In this document: positions 6,112 to 14,209 of the stretch, piece after piece
Position numbering within the stretch: position 1 is the first letter of the stretch
Layout: every line of letters starts with the position of its first letter
From: Bacillota bacterium
GTDB taxonomy: Bacteria; Bacillota; UBA4882; UBA8346
DNA: 16,933 bases
NCBI GenBank assembly: GCA_023415375.1
Contig: JAEZKW010000209.1
Coordinates: forward strand, 1 to 16,933
Direction: 5' to 3'
Made by a program: the position numbers and the translations under genes
The notes under the pieces: model-generated
Seen by the model: the letters and a program-made list of their open reading frames with translations, nothing else
Told to the model about the DNA's origin: nothing
Databases searched by the model: none

Positions 6112-6393
6112 ATGGAATTTCAAGACAAAACAATGGCGTGTAGCGAGTGCGGCGCCGAGTTTATTTTCACTGCCGGTGAACAAGAGTTCTATGCCAGCCG
6201 TGGATTTACCAATGAACCGCGTCGTTGTAAAGCGTGCCGGGATGCCCGTAAACAACAGAATAATGCAAATCGTCCACGGGAGTTGTACGAGGTTGTATGT
6301 GCCAATTGTGGGGTAACCACACAAGTACCTTTTAAACCTCGCGAAGATCGACCGGTGTATTGCAGAGATTGTTTTCAAGCCAGTAAAAAATAA
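6112..6393 (+). CDS. Small double zinc-ribbon protein
   Basis: A 93-residue cytoplasmic protein containing two four-cysteine zinc-binding sites: C10/C13 with C39/C42, and C63/C66 with C84/C87. Between them are the conserved FTAGEQEFYASRGF (19-32) and a basic linker around residues 43-58. The second half has VPFKP (72-76) and DRPVYCRDC. This is a well-conserved Bacillota/Chloroflexota-type zinc-ribbon family of unknown function; nucleic-acid or ribosome binding is a reasonable guess but not shown. I chose ATG 6112 because GAGGGG lies six bases upstream; ATG 6082 would add ten residues unlike the family and has no site. It is a single-gene unit with its own strong promoter and terminator, suggesting high expression. 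Confidence 0.88.
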   Translation: MEFQDKTMACSECGAEFIFTAGEQEFYASRGFTNEPRRCKACRDARKQQNNANRPRELYEVVCANCGVTTQVPFKPREDRPVYCRDCFQASKK

Positions 6394-6405
6394 TATGTGA
6401 TGAAT

Positions 6406-6429
6406 ACCTTCCGAAAGGAAGGTTTTTTT
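6406..6429 (+). terminator. Intrinsic terminator of the zinc-ribbon gene
   Basis: ACCTTCC/GGAAGGT with a GAAA tetraloop, followed by six or more Ts. Confidence 0.92.
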
Positions 6430-6507
6430 AATTAGGATACCCATTATAAAATGAAGGATTTCTTTTCATAAACGTTATTTCCGATGTCAGCAATTTTTTT
6501 GTTGAAA

Positions 6508-6517
6508 GGCAATTGCC
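6508..6517. repeat. Perfect palindrome GGCAATTGCC upstream of yjbQ
   Basis: A 10-bp perfect palindrome flanked by a direct repeat of GAAAGG on each side. It is a possible regulator-binding site. A related GCAATT-AATTGC motif recurs before mreB. Confidence 0.3.
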
Positions 6518-6603
6518 GAAAGGATTTTTAAAAATAGGGACGAAAATAACCACCATAGTATCACATATAAAACTAGTAAAGGTTTAACATCAATGAGAGA
6601 GGA

Positions 6604-7011
6604 GTGGTTACCATCTGGAAGGACATCTCCTTAAAAAGTCATAACTGGAATGAGTTCATTGATATTTCGTCTCAGGTAGCAGCAGAAGTAGAAAAAAGTG
6701 GCATAGAGAATGGGTTTTGCACCATATTTGTTCCTCATACCACCGCCGGTGTCACGATGAACGAAAATACCGATCCCAATGTGATTCGAGATATACTTTT
6801 GACTTTCAATCATTTAGCACCAAAGCTGGCTGAATATCGGCACTCGGAAGGTAATTCCGATGCTCATGTAAAAGCGTCATTCGTAGGCTTTTCTTGTACA
6901 ATTCCCGTTATTAGCGGCCATTTACACATGGGAACTTGGCAAGGCATTTATTTTTGTGAGTTTGATGGTCCCCGCAACCGCAAGGTCAAAGTGAACATTT
7001 ATGGGGAATAA
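6604..7011 (+). CDS. yjbQ: YjbQ/UPF0047 family protein (secondary thiamine-phosphate synthase-like)
   Basis: A 135-residue single-domain protein, the usual length for this family. The conserved histidine motifs are all present: PHTTAGVTMNENTDP (44-58), HSEGNSDAHVK (80-90) and SGHLHMGTWQGIYFCEFDGPR (104-124). Members of the family have weak thiamine-phosphate synthase activity in genetic tests, but the native function is not settled. The annotated start is GTG 6604, the only standard start in frame upstream of the conserved domain. It is awkward because the purine-rich AGAGAGGAG (6596-6604) overlaps it; the ATC at 6613 would be properly spaced but is not a usual start codon. It follows a terminator and appears to be a single gene. 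Confidence 0.88.
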   Translation: MVTIWKDISLKSHNWNEFIDISSQVAAEVEKSGIENGFCTIFVPHTTAGVTMNENTDPNVIRDILLTFNHLAPKLAEYRHSEGNSDAHVKASFVGFSCTIPVISGHLHMGTWQGIYFCEFDGPRNRKVKVNIYGE

Positions 7012-7171
7012 TTTCTTCAGCGCTAAATAGGTTTTTGCTTTGAAAGTAACAGCCTAGATTAAGGGATTTTCAGTAGAGACTCTTGATACCAGTGGGACCT
7101 TTTGGATCGTTTCAGTTTAATGAAAGTTTATCAATATTTTAGCGAATCCTCGGAGAAATTATGTTTAGATG

Positions 7172-7202
7172 AATTCCCAGGCCTCTCCAGGCGGTTGGAA
7201 TT
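7172..7202. other. Stem-loop between yjbQ and maf
   Basis: AATTCC/GGAATT encloses a second stem, GCCT/AGGC, with loop CTCC. A T run (7212-7218) comes only ten bases later, so terminator function is possible but not canonical. A TTGACA begins at 7206. Confidence 0.35.
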
Positions 7203-7247
7203 AGGTTGACATTTTTTTGGTCAATTACCAGATAAAATTGTAAAGTC

Positions 7248-7276
7248 TTGCGATATTAAAAAGGATTTTGTATAAA
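7248..7276 (+). promoter_or_regulatory. Possible promoter of the maf-radC-mre cluster
   Basis: TTGCGA (7248-7253), a 17-base spacer and TATAAA (7271-7276). If used, transcription would start at or inside the first codons of maf and favour an internal ATG (7294 or 7300). An alternative is the consensus TTGACA at 7206-7211 with TAAAAT at 7233-7238, but its 21-base spacer is too long. Confidence 0.35.
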
Positions 7277-7278
7277 AG

Positions 7279-7890
7279 ATGTGGAATCAAAGCATGGAGA
7301 TGAGACAACTGAAGGCCAATCTTGTCCTCGCTTCTCGATCACCCCGGCGCTCTGATATTCTTAAGCAATTGGGGCTACAGTTTACATCACAGCCCAGTGA
7401 GGTTGATGAGACCGAACTTGATAATCTAGTGGCCCCGATGGATTTGGTCATGGATTTGGCATTTCGGAAAGCCTTGAAAGTTTCCCAATCCTTAATTGAA
7501 GGAATCGTTATCGGGGCAGACACCGTTGTTGTGATTAATGGAAGAATTTTAGGAAAGCCTCACTCGAAAGAAGAAGCGAGGGAAATGCTCTCCGGTTTAA
7601 GTGGAAAAGAACATTCCGTATTTACTGGACTTGCGTTATTGGAAGTTCCAAGCGGACGGAAATTAGTCTCATTTGCTGAAACCAAAGTCCAGTTTCGTTC
7701 GTTAGAAAAAATTGAAATCGAAAACTATGTAGCAACAGGTGAGCCGCTGGATAAAGCTGGAGCATACGGGATTCAAGGTAAAGGGGCGATTTTGGTAGAA
7801 AAAATCAACGGCTGTTATTACAATGTCGTTGGACTACCTGTCGCTAAATTAGTCAACATGCTCAAAGAGTTTGGGGTTTCGATTGGATGA
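7279..7890 (+). CDS. maf: Maf family nucleotide pyrophosphatase
   Basis: A 203-residue Maf/Ham1-fold enzyme that hydrolyses non-canonical or pyrimidine nucleoside triphosphates (dTTP, UTP and modified forms in YhdE-type members) to the monophosphate. Motifs are SRSPRR (19-24), EVDE (41-44), GADTVV with D81 (79-84), KPHS (93-96) and EPLDKAGAYGIQG (155-167). Overexpression of Bacillus Maf blocks septation, the origin of the name. ATG 7279 is the first start; AAGGA at 7261-7265 is rather far upstream (13 bases). ATG 7294 or 7300 would trim five or seven non-conserved residues. The stop overlaps the radC ribosome binding site, so the two are translationally adjacent. Confidence 0.95.
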   Translation: MWNQSMEMRQLKANLVLASRSPRRSDILKQLGLQFTSQPSEVDETELDNLVAPMDLVMDLAFRKALKVSQSLIEGIVIGADTVVVINGRILGKPHSKEEAREMLSGLSGKEHSVFTGLALLEVPSGRKLVSFAETKVQFRSLEKIEIENYVATGEPLDKAGAYGIQGKGAILVEKINGCYYNVVGLPVAKLVNMLKEFGVSIG

Positions 7891-7900
7891 GGTGAAATTC

Positions 7901-8590
7901 TTGGAGCGTCGACCTACAATTAAAGATTTACCAGTTGAGGAACGCCCCCGTGAACGTTTAATACAGAATGGAGCCGAACATCTATCCGCTGCCGAATTAT
8001 TGGCAATTATTTTGAGGACTGGCTCTACACAATTAACTGCGATTGATATTGCTGAGCAATTATTGGTAGAGTATAAGGATTTACGGGGACTATCCAAAGC
8101 GTCATTGGTGGAAATAGCTAGGTTTCAAGGTGTTGGGCAGACTAAAGCGGTTCAAATTCATGCCGCTTTTGAACTCGGTAGAAGAATCCTAACGAGTAAT
8201 CCTTACCAATTGCCAATGATTCGAAAACCCGAAGATGTTTATGAACTATTAAACGCCAGTTTTCAAGATCTGGATCGCGAACATTTCAAAGTCGTTCATT
8301 TAAATACTAAAAATCAGGTGCTCAAAGTTGAGACGAGCTCCATCGGAGTGCTTTCATCTTCACCGGTTCATCCTCGGGAAGTATTTAAAGAAGCAATCCG
8401 GATGAGTAGCGCCGGGCTTATTTTGGCCCATAACCATCCCAGCGGGGATCCCAGCCCCAGTCAGGACGATTTGTTATTAACGAACCGTTTGTATCAAGCC
8501 GGGGAGTTGCTCGGAATCCAGGTGATTGATCATCTGATATTTGGTGATCATCGGTTTGTGAGTCTGAAAGAACGCGGACAGCTTAGTTAA
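7901..8590 (+). CDS. radC: RadC family JAMM/MPN+ protein
   Basis: About 229 residues. An N-terminal helix-hairpin-helix-like region (IKDLPVEERPRERL near the start, ARFQGVGQTKA at 73-83) precedes a JAB/MPN+ metalloprotease-like domain with the motif HNHPSGDPSPSQDD at 177-190. The name comes from a claimed DNA repair role later attributed to recG; the biochemical function remains uncertain. I favour TTG 7901 because GAGGTGA (7889-7895) lies five bases upstream, beginning on the maf stop codon. GTG 7892 or TTG 7871 in the same frame would extend it. It sits between maf and mreB, the classical Bacillus arrangement. Confidence 0.93.
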   Translation: MERRPTIKDLPVEERPRERLIQNGAEHLSAAELLAIILRTGSTQLTAIDIAEQLLVEYKDLRGLSKASLVEIARFQGVGQTKAVQIHAAFELGRRILTSNPYQLPMIRKPEDVYELLNASFQDLDREHFKVVHLNTKNQVLKVETSSIGVLSSSPVHPREVFKEAIRMSSAGLILAHNHPSGDPSPSQDDLLLTNRLYQAGELLGIQVIDHLIFGDHRFVSLKERGQLS

Positions 8591-8892
8591 GGAATTACCA
8601 ATTGAGGTTGGGATCTGGCAATTTAATTGCTCTCTTGCAATTTAATTGCTATCGCAATTTACAATTGATCAAAATAACAAGGTTTTTATTTTGGAATTTA
8701 AATTGCACCGGGCGTATACATGCCCCCGCAGGACGGGAGTTCTTTTATAAGCAATATGAAGAAGGAGTTTTCTTTATTTGTTTTGATTCCTCTTATTTAT
8801 TCCAGATTCGCTTGTTATAAATTCTTTAATGAAAAGCGGCTCCGGTACATAAATTACTAACATAATTGAATACAGCATGGAAGGAGTCTGAA
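8591..8892. promoter_or_regulatory. Leader region of mreB with repeated AATT palindromes
   Basis: The gap of about 300 bases before mreB contains no credible gene. The frame at 8602-8820 has no ribosome binding site and low-complexity translation. GCAATTTAATTGC occurs perfectly twice (8618-8630 and 8637-8649, 19 bases apart), with a degenerate third copy (8654-8667) and GGAATTTAAATTGC at about 8692-8705. A CCCG/CGGG hairpin lies near 8724-8736. An extended -10 TGTTATAAA at 8813-8821 could give a secondary promoter about 70 bases before mreB. Confidence 0.45.
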
Positions 8893-9933
8893 ATGTTTAA
8901 ATCTATTTTTGGCCGCTTTGCAAAGGATATGGGGATCGATTTAGGTACTGCCAACACTTTGGTGTATGTGCAAGGTCGTGGGGTGGTATTGCAGGAGCCT
9001 ACGGTTGTCGCAATTGAAAAGGATACCAACAATATTTTTGCCGTTGGTAGTGAAGCAAAACAGATGGTGGGGCGGACACCTGGCAATATTATTGCAGTTC
9101 GTCCTATGAAAGACGGCGTTATTGCCGACTTTGATGTTACTGAGAAAATGCTGCGTTATTTTATTAATAAAGCAGGTAAAAATGTAGGAGTATTAGCACC
9201 GCGAATCATTATCGGCGTCCCTTCCGGCGTTACCGAAGTTGAAAAACGGGCTGTAATGGATGCGGGGCTGCAAGCCGGAGCCCGGGAAGTTTATTTAATT
9301 GAAGAACCGATGGCGGCTGCAATTGGGGCTGGTATGAGTATTGAAGAGCCAACCGGTAATTTAATCGTCGATATTGGAGGCGGAACAACCGAAGTTGCAG
9401 TGATTTCCCTCGGCGGGATTGTGTCAAGCCGTTCGCTAAGAATCGCTGGAGATGAAATGAACGAAGCTATCATGCATTTCATCAAGCGCAGTTATAATTT
9501 AATGATTGGCGAACGCACGGCTGAAGATATTAAAAAAGAGATCGGATCCGCTTATCCGGATGGCAAAGAGATCCGTCAGGAAGTGAGAGGACGTGATCTT
9601 TTAACCGGCCTTCCGAAAACCATTAATATCACCAGCCATGAAATACAAGAAGCACTTTCGGAACCGATTTCCGGGATTATCGAAGCTGTAAAAATGACTT
9701 TGGAACGGACTCCGCCGGAATTGGCTGCTGATATTCTTGATAAAGGATTGGTTATGGCTGGAGGAGGCTCTCTACTACGAGGAATCGACCGATTGCTCGC
9801 CGAAGAAACCGGTATGGCGGTGCAGGTTGCGGAAGATCCCTTAACTTGCGTGGCAAGGGGAACCGGCTTAGCACTTGAACGTAATTATCATGATTTAAAG
9901 AAGGTAGTTCTTTCAAATAAAAAGATGGCTTAA
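8893..9933 (+). CDS. mreB: Rod shape-determining actin homologue MreB
   Basis: A 346-residue actin-family ATPase that polymerises beneath the membrane and organises lateral wall synthesis. Phosphate-1 loop GIDLGTANT is at 14-22; the IEEPMAAAIGAG connecting motif, phosphate-2 DIGGGTTEV and adenosine loop AGGGSLLRG follow in order. The first residues, MFKSIFGRFAKD, look weakly amphipathic and may help membrane contact (inference). ATG 8893 has AAGGAG (8881-8886) six bases upstream; the upstream in-frame codon at 8866 is not MreB-like. It heads the mreBCD-mrdA block, with MreC starting 15 bases after its stop. Confidence 0.98.
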   Translation: MFKSIFGRFAKDMGIDLGTANTLVYVQGRGVVLQEPTVVAIEKDTNNIFAVGSEAKQMVGRTPGNIIAVRPMKDGVIADFDVTEKMLRYFINKAGKNVGVLAPRIIIGVPSGVTEVEKRAVMDAGLQAGAREVYLIEEPMAAAIGAGMSIEEPTGNLIVDIGGGTTEVAVISLGGIVSSRSLRIAGDEMNEAIMHFIKRSYNLMIGERTAEDIKKEIGSAYPDGKEIRQEVRGRDLLTGLPKTINITSHEIQEALSEPISGIIEAVKMTLERTPPELAADILDKGLVMAGGGSLLRGIDRLLAEETGMAVQVAEDPLTCVARGTGLALERNYHDLKKVVLSNKKMA

Positions 9934-9948
9934 AAGGGTGACCTACTT

Positions 9949-10839
9949 TTGTTTCAACTATTTGTAAATAAAAGATTTCTATTTATTGCATTACTATTTT
10001 TAGTGGTCACATGGGGGATGTATGTTTCATCGCACCCACGGGCTAGAGAAGGAAAAGTGGAGTACTTTTTTAATACCGCCATGGTACCACTGGAAAGTAC
10101 TTTTAATTATTTCGGTAGTATTGTCGACAATAGCTGGAAAACTGTAACGAAATTATCTCAGTTAAAGGCGGAGAACGATCGCCTTCATCGGGAGATCGAC
10201 CATTTGCGAATCCGCCAACTTGGTTTGAATGCTTTAAAAGGGGAGAATGATCATTTACGGCGTGCCTTAAAATTCCAATCCAGTCAGCCCAATGAACTGA
10301 TCAGCGCCGAAATTATTGCGGTAAACCCCAGTAACTGGAATCAGACGATTACCATTAACCGGGGCGAGGATTGTCATTTAAAAAAGAATATGGCTGTCGT
10401 TACTCCACAAGGTGTGGTAGGAAGAATTGGTGAAGTACGTTTCCGAACCGCCGAAGTTATCTTAATTACCGACCCGCGCGAGGGAAATTTTGTAGGAGGC
10501 GTGGTAGCACGCACCCGGAATTTGGTGATTATTCAAGGTGGTGGCCAATATCGGGGAGAATGTACGGTTCAACCGGCGATCGATAGTTATTTTATGGATT
10601 TAAAACAAAATGATTTGATTGTGACAGCAGAGACCAGTGAAATTTTTCCACGGGGCTTGCCGATTGGCCGAGTAGTGTATGTAAATAAAGTATCGAATAA
10701 GATGGTTAGTAAGGCTTCATTAAAACCTGCGGTACATCTGGGTAATCTTCAGATGGTCTATGTGATTACAAACAAACGGGATTTTCCAGATAGTCCAGAT
10801 AATTCCGGAGGTTCAAAAAATGCGCTCGTTAATCCTTAG
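9949..10839 (+). CDS. mreC: Rod shape-determining protein MreC
   Basis: A 296-residue bitopic membrane protein that links MreB/MreD to PBP2 on the outer face. It has a short cytoplasmic start, one transmembrane helix (about 9-27), a coiled coil (about 68-105, with ENDRLHREIDHLR) and the periplasm-type beta domain with VVTPQGVVGRIGEV and ITDPREG. The TTG start follows AAAGGGTGA by about seven bases. Its last 20 bases overlap mreD, indicating translational coupling. Confidence 0.95.
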   Translation: MFQLFVNKRFLFIALLFLVVTWGMYVSSHPRAREGKVEYFFNTAMVPLESTFNYFGSIVDNSWKTVTKLSQLKAENDRLHREIDHLRIRQLGLNALKGENDHLRRALKFQSSQPNELISAEIIAVNPSNWNQTITINRGEDCHLKKNMAVVTPQGVVGRIGEVRFRTAEVILITDPREGNFVGGVVARTRNLVIIQGGGQYRGECTVQPAIDSYFMDLKQNDLIVTAETSEIFPRGLPIGRVVYVNKVSNKMVSKASLKPAVHLGNLQMVYVITNKRDFPDSPDNSGGSKNALVNP

Positions 10840-11314
10840 TATTTCTGTCATTCTGGCAGTCGTTATTCAAGCGACCTGGCTACCTGGTATCCATTTACCG
10901 GGGCAAGTCACACCCGATTTAGTTTTGATTATGGTGGTATCTGTCGGATTATTGCGAGGGCCCGATCAGGGACTCTTTTTTGGAATCATTTCCGGCTTAT
11001 TCTTGGACTTGCTATCTGGACATATTATTGGTGTTCAAGCCCTCTCAAAAATGACGCTGGGATTTTGCTCGGGTTTTATGGAAAAAAACATATTTAAAGA
11101 TAATGTATTGGTCCCGGCGATGACTGTTTTTGGGGCAACTCTGGTTTTTGAATCTTTTAACATTTTGTTGTATATGGCTTTTCATGCCAACTATAATTTC
11201 TTGAGCGCTTTTTTATCCACTATATTGCCACTGGCTTTTTACAATTCCTTATGTACCCCGGCTATTTATTATTTAGTTTTGAAGATGGAACGTTGGATGG
11301 TTGAAAGAGCATAA
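10820..11314 (+). CDS. mreD: Rod shape-determining protein MreD
   Basis: A 164-residue integral membrane protein with about five hydrophobic helices and the family-typical PDLVLIMVVSVGLLRGPDQG-like second helix and GLFLDLLSG loop. MreD partners MreC in the elongasome. ATG 10820 lies inside the end of mreC, with GGAGG (10807-10811) eight bases upstream. Primary sequence is poorly conserved in this family, so position next to mreC is part of the evidence. Confidence 0.93.
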   Translation: MRSLILSISVILAVVIQATWLPGIHLPGQVTPDLVLIMVVSVGLLRGPDQGLFFGIISGLFLDLLSGHIIGVQALSKMTLGFCSGFMEKNIFKDNVLVPAMTVFGATLVFESFNILLYMAFHANYNFLSAFLSTILPLAFYNSLCTPAIYYLVLKMERWMVERA

Positions 11315-11364
11315 ACTTTACGTAGTTTTAAGCTTAAGTATACCCCGTTAACGGAGGCCTAGTT

Positions 11365-13389
11365 GTGAAAGATGCAGTGTTAAGAAATTTAGAAACTAAA
11401 TTTAAATATTTAGGCGGAATTGTTGTCGTTATTTTTGCTATCCTTTTAATTCGTTTGTGGATTCTTCAGATTATGGAAGGCGCCACAATTATGGTTAAAT
11501 CCAAACAAAACCAAACACGGATTATCCGGATTGAAGCCCCTCGAGGGATTTTTTATGACCGTAAAGGCAATATTTTGGTTACAAGCCGTATTTCTCATAA
11601 TGTATCGGTTGTACCGGAAGATATTAAAGATAAACCGGAAGTTATCACTTTACTGTGTCAAATTTTAAAGATCTCCGAAACTGAGCTCCGGGCAAAATTG
11701 GAACCGAAGTCCAGAATACCGCGAACTCCTTACCAATATATTCCCATCAGTAAAGATGTCGACCCTGGGACTGTTATTAAATTACTGGAAGAAAAATTTA
11801 ATTTACCCGGTGTTGAAGTGGATGAAGTTCCAGTGCGTTCTTATCCCTATAAAGATTTAGCATGCCATCTTTTCGGATTTATCCGGGAGATTAATGATCA
11901 AGAGTTAGAACAGCAAAAAGGCAAAGGTTATCGGTTGGGAGATAATATCGGAAAAACCGGCCTCGAACGTACATATGAAGATTATCTTCGCGGAGTGAGC
12001 GGCGGGAAAAATTTCGAAGTGGATATTCATGGTCGTCCTTTGCGTTTATTGGATAATCAAGAGCAGATACCCGGCAACAATCTGCAATTGACCATTGATT
12101 TAAAGGTTCAGGCTGCAGCCGAAAAAGCAATTGATGATCAAATGGCCTGGCTCCAAAAATACTCTAAATGGAGAAATGCCAAATCCGGTGCAGTCTTGGC
12201 GCTTGATCCCCGTAACGGGAATATCCTGGCGATGGTTAGCAAGCCAGGCTTTGATCCTAACTCTTTTGTAGGCGTTATGCCCCAGGAAGTCGCCGATAAA
12301 ATTTACCGCAATCCTTTACATCCTTTGACCAACCGGACAACTCAGGGAGAATTTGCCCCTGGATCTACATTTAAGCCCATTACGGTCATGGCAGCCTTAA
12401 TGGAAAATAAGGTTACCCCCAAAGATCGTTTTTTGTGTACCGGTTATGACCCGGTTTGGGGCAAAAAATTTAAGTGTTGGATTGTAGATAATACATCCGG
12501 ACCTCGGGAACATGGCGTGGAAACAGTAGTAGAAGGCTTGAAGAATTCCTGTAACATTGTTATGGCCGAACTGAGCCGCAGGGTAGGGCCTGATATTTTA
12601 GCTAAGTATTCCCGGTTTTTCGGATTGGGTAAACCGACTGGCCTTAACCTTTATCCGGGAGAAGCATCTGGTCTGGTACCGGACCCCGAATGGAAGCGTA
12701 AAAACACCAAAGAGAAAACATGGTATCCTTTGGAAACTATGATGCTGGGAATTGGTCAGACATACCTGACAGTAACGCCGATTCAATTGGCTGAAGTATA
12801 TGCGGCAATTGCTAATGACGGTAAAATCTATCGGCCACACCTTGTCTCGAAGATAACCGCGCCTTCGGGTGAATTGGTTACAAAGTTTAATCCCCAATTG
12901 ATGGCTGACTTACAATTATCTCCCACAATTCGTTCGGTTGTTCAACAAGGATTGACCGAAGTAATCGGTGACGGAGGTACGGCTTCCTTTGCGTTTCAAG
13001 GTTTCCCAATTGATAAATATCCAATCGCCGGTAAAACGGGTACAGCCCAAAAGCCACCATATGATAACTCAGGTGTTTTCGCTTGTTATGCACCGGCCAA
13101 TAAACCCGAAATCGTAGTGGTTGTCTTTGTCGAGCAAGGTGGTTCGGGTAGTGGCGGAGCGGCTCCGATAGCCCGAAAAGTTTTAGAGGCTTATTTTAAC
13201 CTGGATAAACCTGTTGCAATAGATACTGCCGTACAAAATCCTACGAAACCAACGCCAACGGTACCAAGCAATACTGAAACACCCGGCGTGACGGATAAAC
13301 CGGCGGAAGCTGTTAGTGGTACTCCTGGCCCGGCAAATCCAACCCCAAATGTATCCAGTGAGAAAACTCCTCCCCATAATCAGGATTAA
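11365..13389 (+). CDS. mrdA: Penicillin-binding protein 2 (peptidoglycan D,D-transpeptidase, class B)
   Basis: A 674-residue class B PBP that crosslinks new glycan strands for cell elongation, working with RodA. One transmembrane anchor (about 18-38), the dimerisation/pedestal domain with RGIFYDRKG (60-68), then the transpeptidase domain with catalytic S334 in the STFK box (334-337), SCN (395-397) and KTGT (557-560). After about residue 613 comes a 60-residue tail very rich in Pro, Thr, Ser and Asn, probably disordered and extracellular. The GTG start has GGAGG seven to eight bases upstream, within a CCGTTAACGG palindrome. A gap of only 50 bases separates it from mreD, and a terminator follows. 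Mre-linked position argues for PBP2 rather than the septal PBP3. Confidence 0.95.
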   Translation: MKDAVLRNLETKFKYLGGIVVVIFAILLIRLWILQIMEGATIMVKSKQNQTRIIRIEAPRGIFYDRKGNILVTSRISHNVSVVPEDIKDKPEVITLLCQILKISETELRAKLEPKSRIPRTPYQYIPISKDVDPGTVIKLLEEKFNLPGVEVDEVPVRSYPYKDLACHLFGFIREINDQELEQQKGKGYRLGDNIGKTGLERTYEDYLRGVSGGKNFEVDIHGRPLRLLDNQEQIPGNNLQLTIDLKVQAAAEKAIDDQMAWLQKYSKWRNAKSGAVLALDPRNGNILAMVSKPGFDPNSFVGVMPQEVADKIYRNPLHPLTNRTTQGEFAPGSTFKPITVMAALMENKVTPKDRFLCTGYDPVWGKKFKCWIVDNTSGPREHGVETVVEGLKNSCNIVMAELSRRVGPDILAKYSRFFGLGKPTGLNLYPGEASGLVPDPEWKRKNTKEKTWYPLETMMLGIGQTYLTVTPIQLAEVYAAIANDGKIYRPHLVSKITAPSGELVTKFNPQLMADLQLSPTIRSVVQQGLTEVIGDGGTASFAFQGFPIDKYPIAGKTGTAQKPPYDNSGVFACYAPANKPEIVVVVFVEQGGSGSGGAAPIARKVLEAYFNLDKPVAIDTAVQNPTKPTPTVPSNTETPGVTDKPAEAVSGTPGPANPTPNVSSEKTPPHNQD

Positions 13390-13422
13390 AGTGGAAAACT
13401 ATGTTTTATTCCTTGCGAAACT

Positions 13423-13451
13423 TCCTCCCGTACAAGGAGGATTTTTTTTTT
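13423..13451 (+). terminator. Intrinsic terminator after mrdA
   Basis: TCCTCC/GGAGGA with a seven-base loop is followed by ten Ts. It separates the maf-mre-mrdA unit from the min genes. A competing pairing, CCTTG (13411-13415) with CAAGG (13433-13437), is possible and overlaps the right arm. Confidence 0.88.
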
Positions 13452-13492
13452 AGGTAGCGAAGATATTGGAAAAGATTATGGCCCAAAACATT

Positions 13493-13501
13493 TGATATAC
13501 A
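13493..13501 (+). promoter_or_regulatory. Possible extended -10 promoter for minC
   Basis: TGATATACA fits TGnTATAnA and lies about 26 bases before the minC start, just after the terminator. The -35 region is poor. Confidence 0.35.
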
Positions 13502-13526
13502 TTTATCTAATACGGAGCGATTGAGA

Positions 13527-14183
13527 ATGGCTGAAATGCCGAATCCGGAGGTATCCGGTAAAATGGAAGTTTTATCTGAAAATGTAGTTTTTAAAGGGTA
13601 TAAAACTGGCTTAACGTTAGTAATTCCTGAGGTTGGATCTTTGGAAGGATATTTGCAGGATATTCGGATCCGACTTGAGCAGTCTCATGACTTTTTCAAG
13701 GGAGCGCACATTATTATTGAGCTGGGGAAACGTCTGATTGCCGAAAAAGAACGTCTTGCATTACGGGAAACGATTCAAGAATTCGGCTTAAGTCCACGTT
13801 TCGCTGAAGAAATAAAAAATAATGAAAAAACTGAAGAAGTTGATCAGTTCAAAGCCACAATTACCGTTAAAAAAACGGTTCGCTCTGGGCAACGGATTTC
13901 ATTTGAAGGCAATTTGGTTATTATGGGTGATGTTAATCCCGGAGCTGAAGTGATAGCCAGTGGAGATATTATTGTTTTGGGAAGACTCCGCGGAACGGCA
14001 CATGCAGGCGCTGAAGGTGATGAGACAGCTAAGATTGTTGCTTTTCAATTGCGTCCAGTTCAAATCCGGATTGCTGGAGTCATCACCCGTGATTCGGAAC
14101 CCGGCCCGAAAGCCAAATATCTCGGTCCGGAAATAGCCAGAATCAAGGATGGTATGATTTTAGTCGAACGAGTTAGCTATTAG
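13527..14183 (+). CDS. minC: Septum site-determining protein MinC
   Basis: A 218-residue inhibitor of FtsZ assembly that is brought to the membrane by MinD. The N-terminal domain (about 15-105) carries the FtsZ-antagonist fold, followed by a short linker. The C-terminal right-handed beta-helix domain bears the typical repeats MGDVNPGAEVIASGDIIVLG, RLRGTAHAGAEGD and IAGVITRDSE, which bind MinD. I chose ATG 13527, nine bases after GGAG; the in-frame TTG at 13521 is only three bases from it. The gap of 130 bases to minD holds two hairpins. Confidence 0.95.
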   Translation: MAEMPNPEVSGKMEVLSENVVFKGYKTGLTLVIPEVGSLEGYLQDIRIRLEQSHDFFKGAHIIIELGKRLIAEKERLALRETIQEFGLSPRFAEEIKNNEKTEEVDQFKATITVKKTVRSGQRISFEGNLVIMGDVNPGAEVIASGDIIVLGRLRGTAHAGAEGDETAKIVAFQLRPVQIRIAGVITRDSEPGPKAKYLGPEIARIKDGMILVERVSY

Positions 14184-14209
14184 GCTTTCAGATTCAAGGT
14201 TTCGAGTTT

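Noticed and set aside
6094..6444. Antisense open frame over the zinc-ribbon gene, 116 codons
   Set aside because: It overlaps a strongly supported gene and its terminator on the other strand and has no recognisable family features.
8602..8820. Open frame of 72 codons between radC and mreB
   Set aside because: It starts without a ribosome binding site inside the palindrome array, and the translation is low-complexity.
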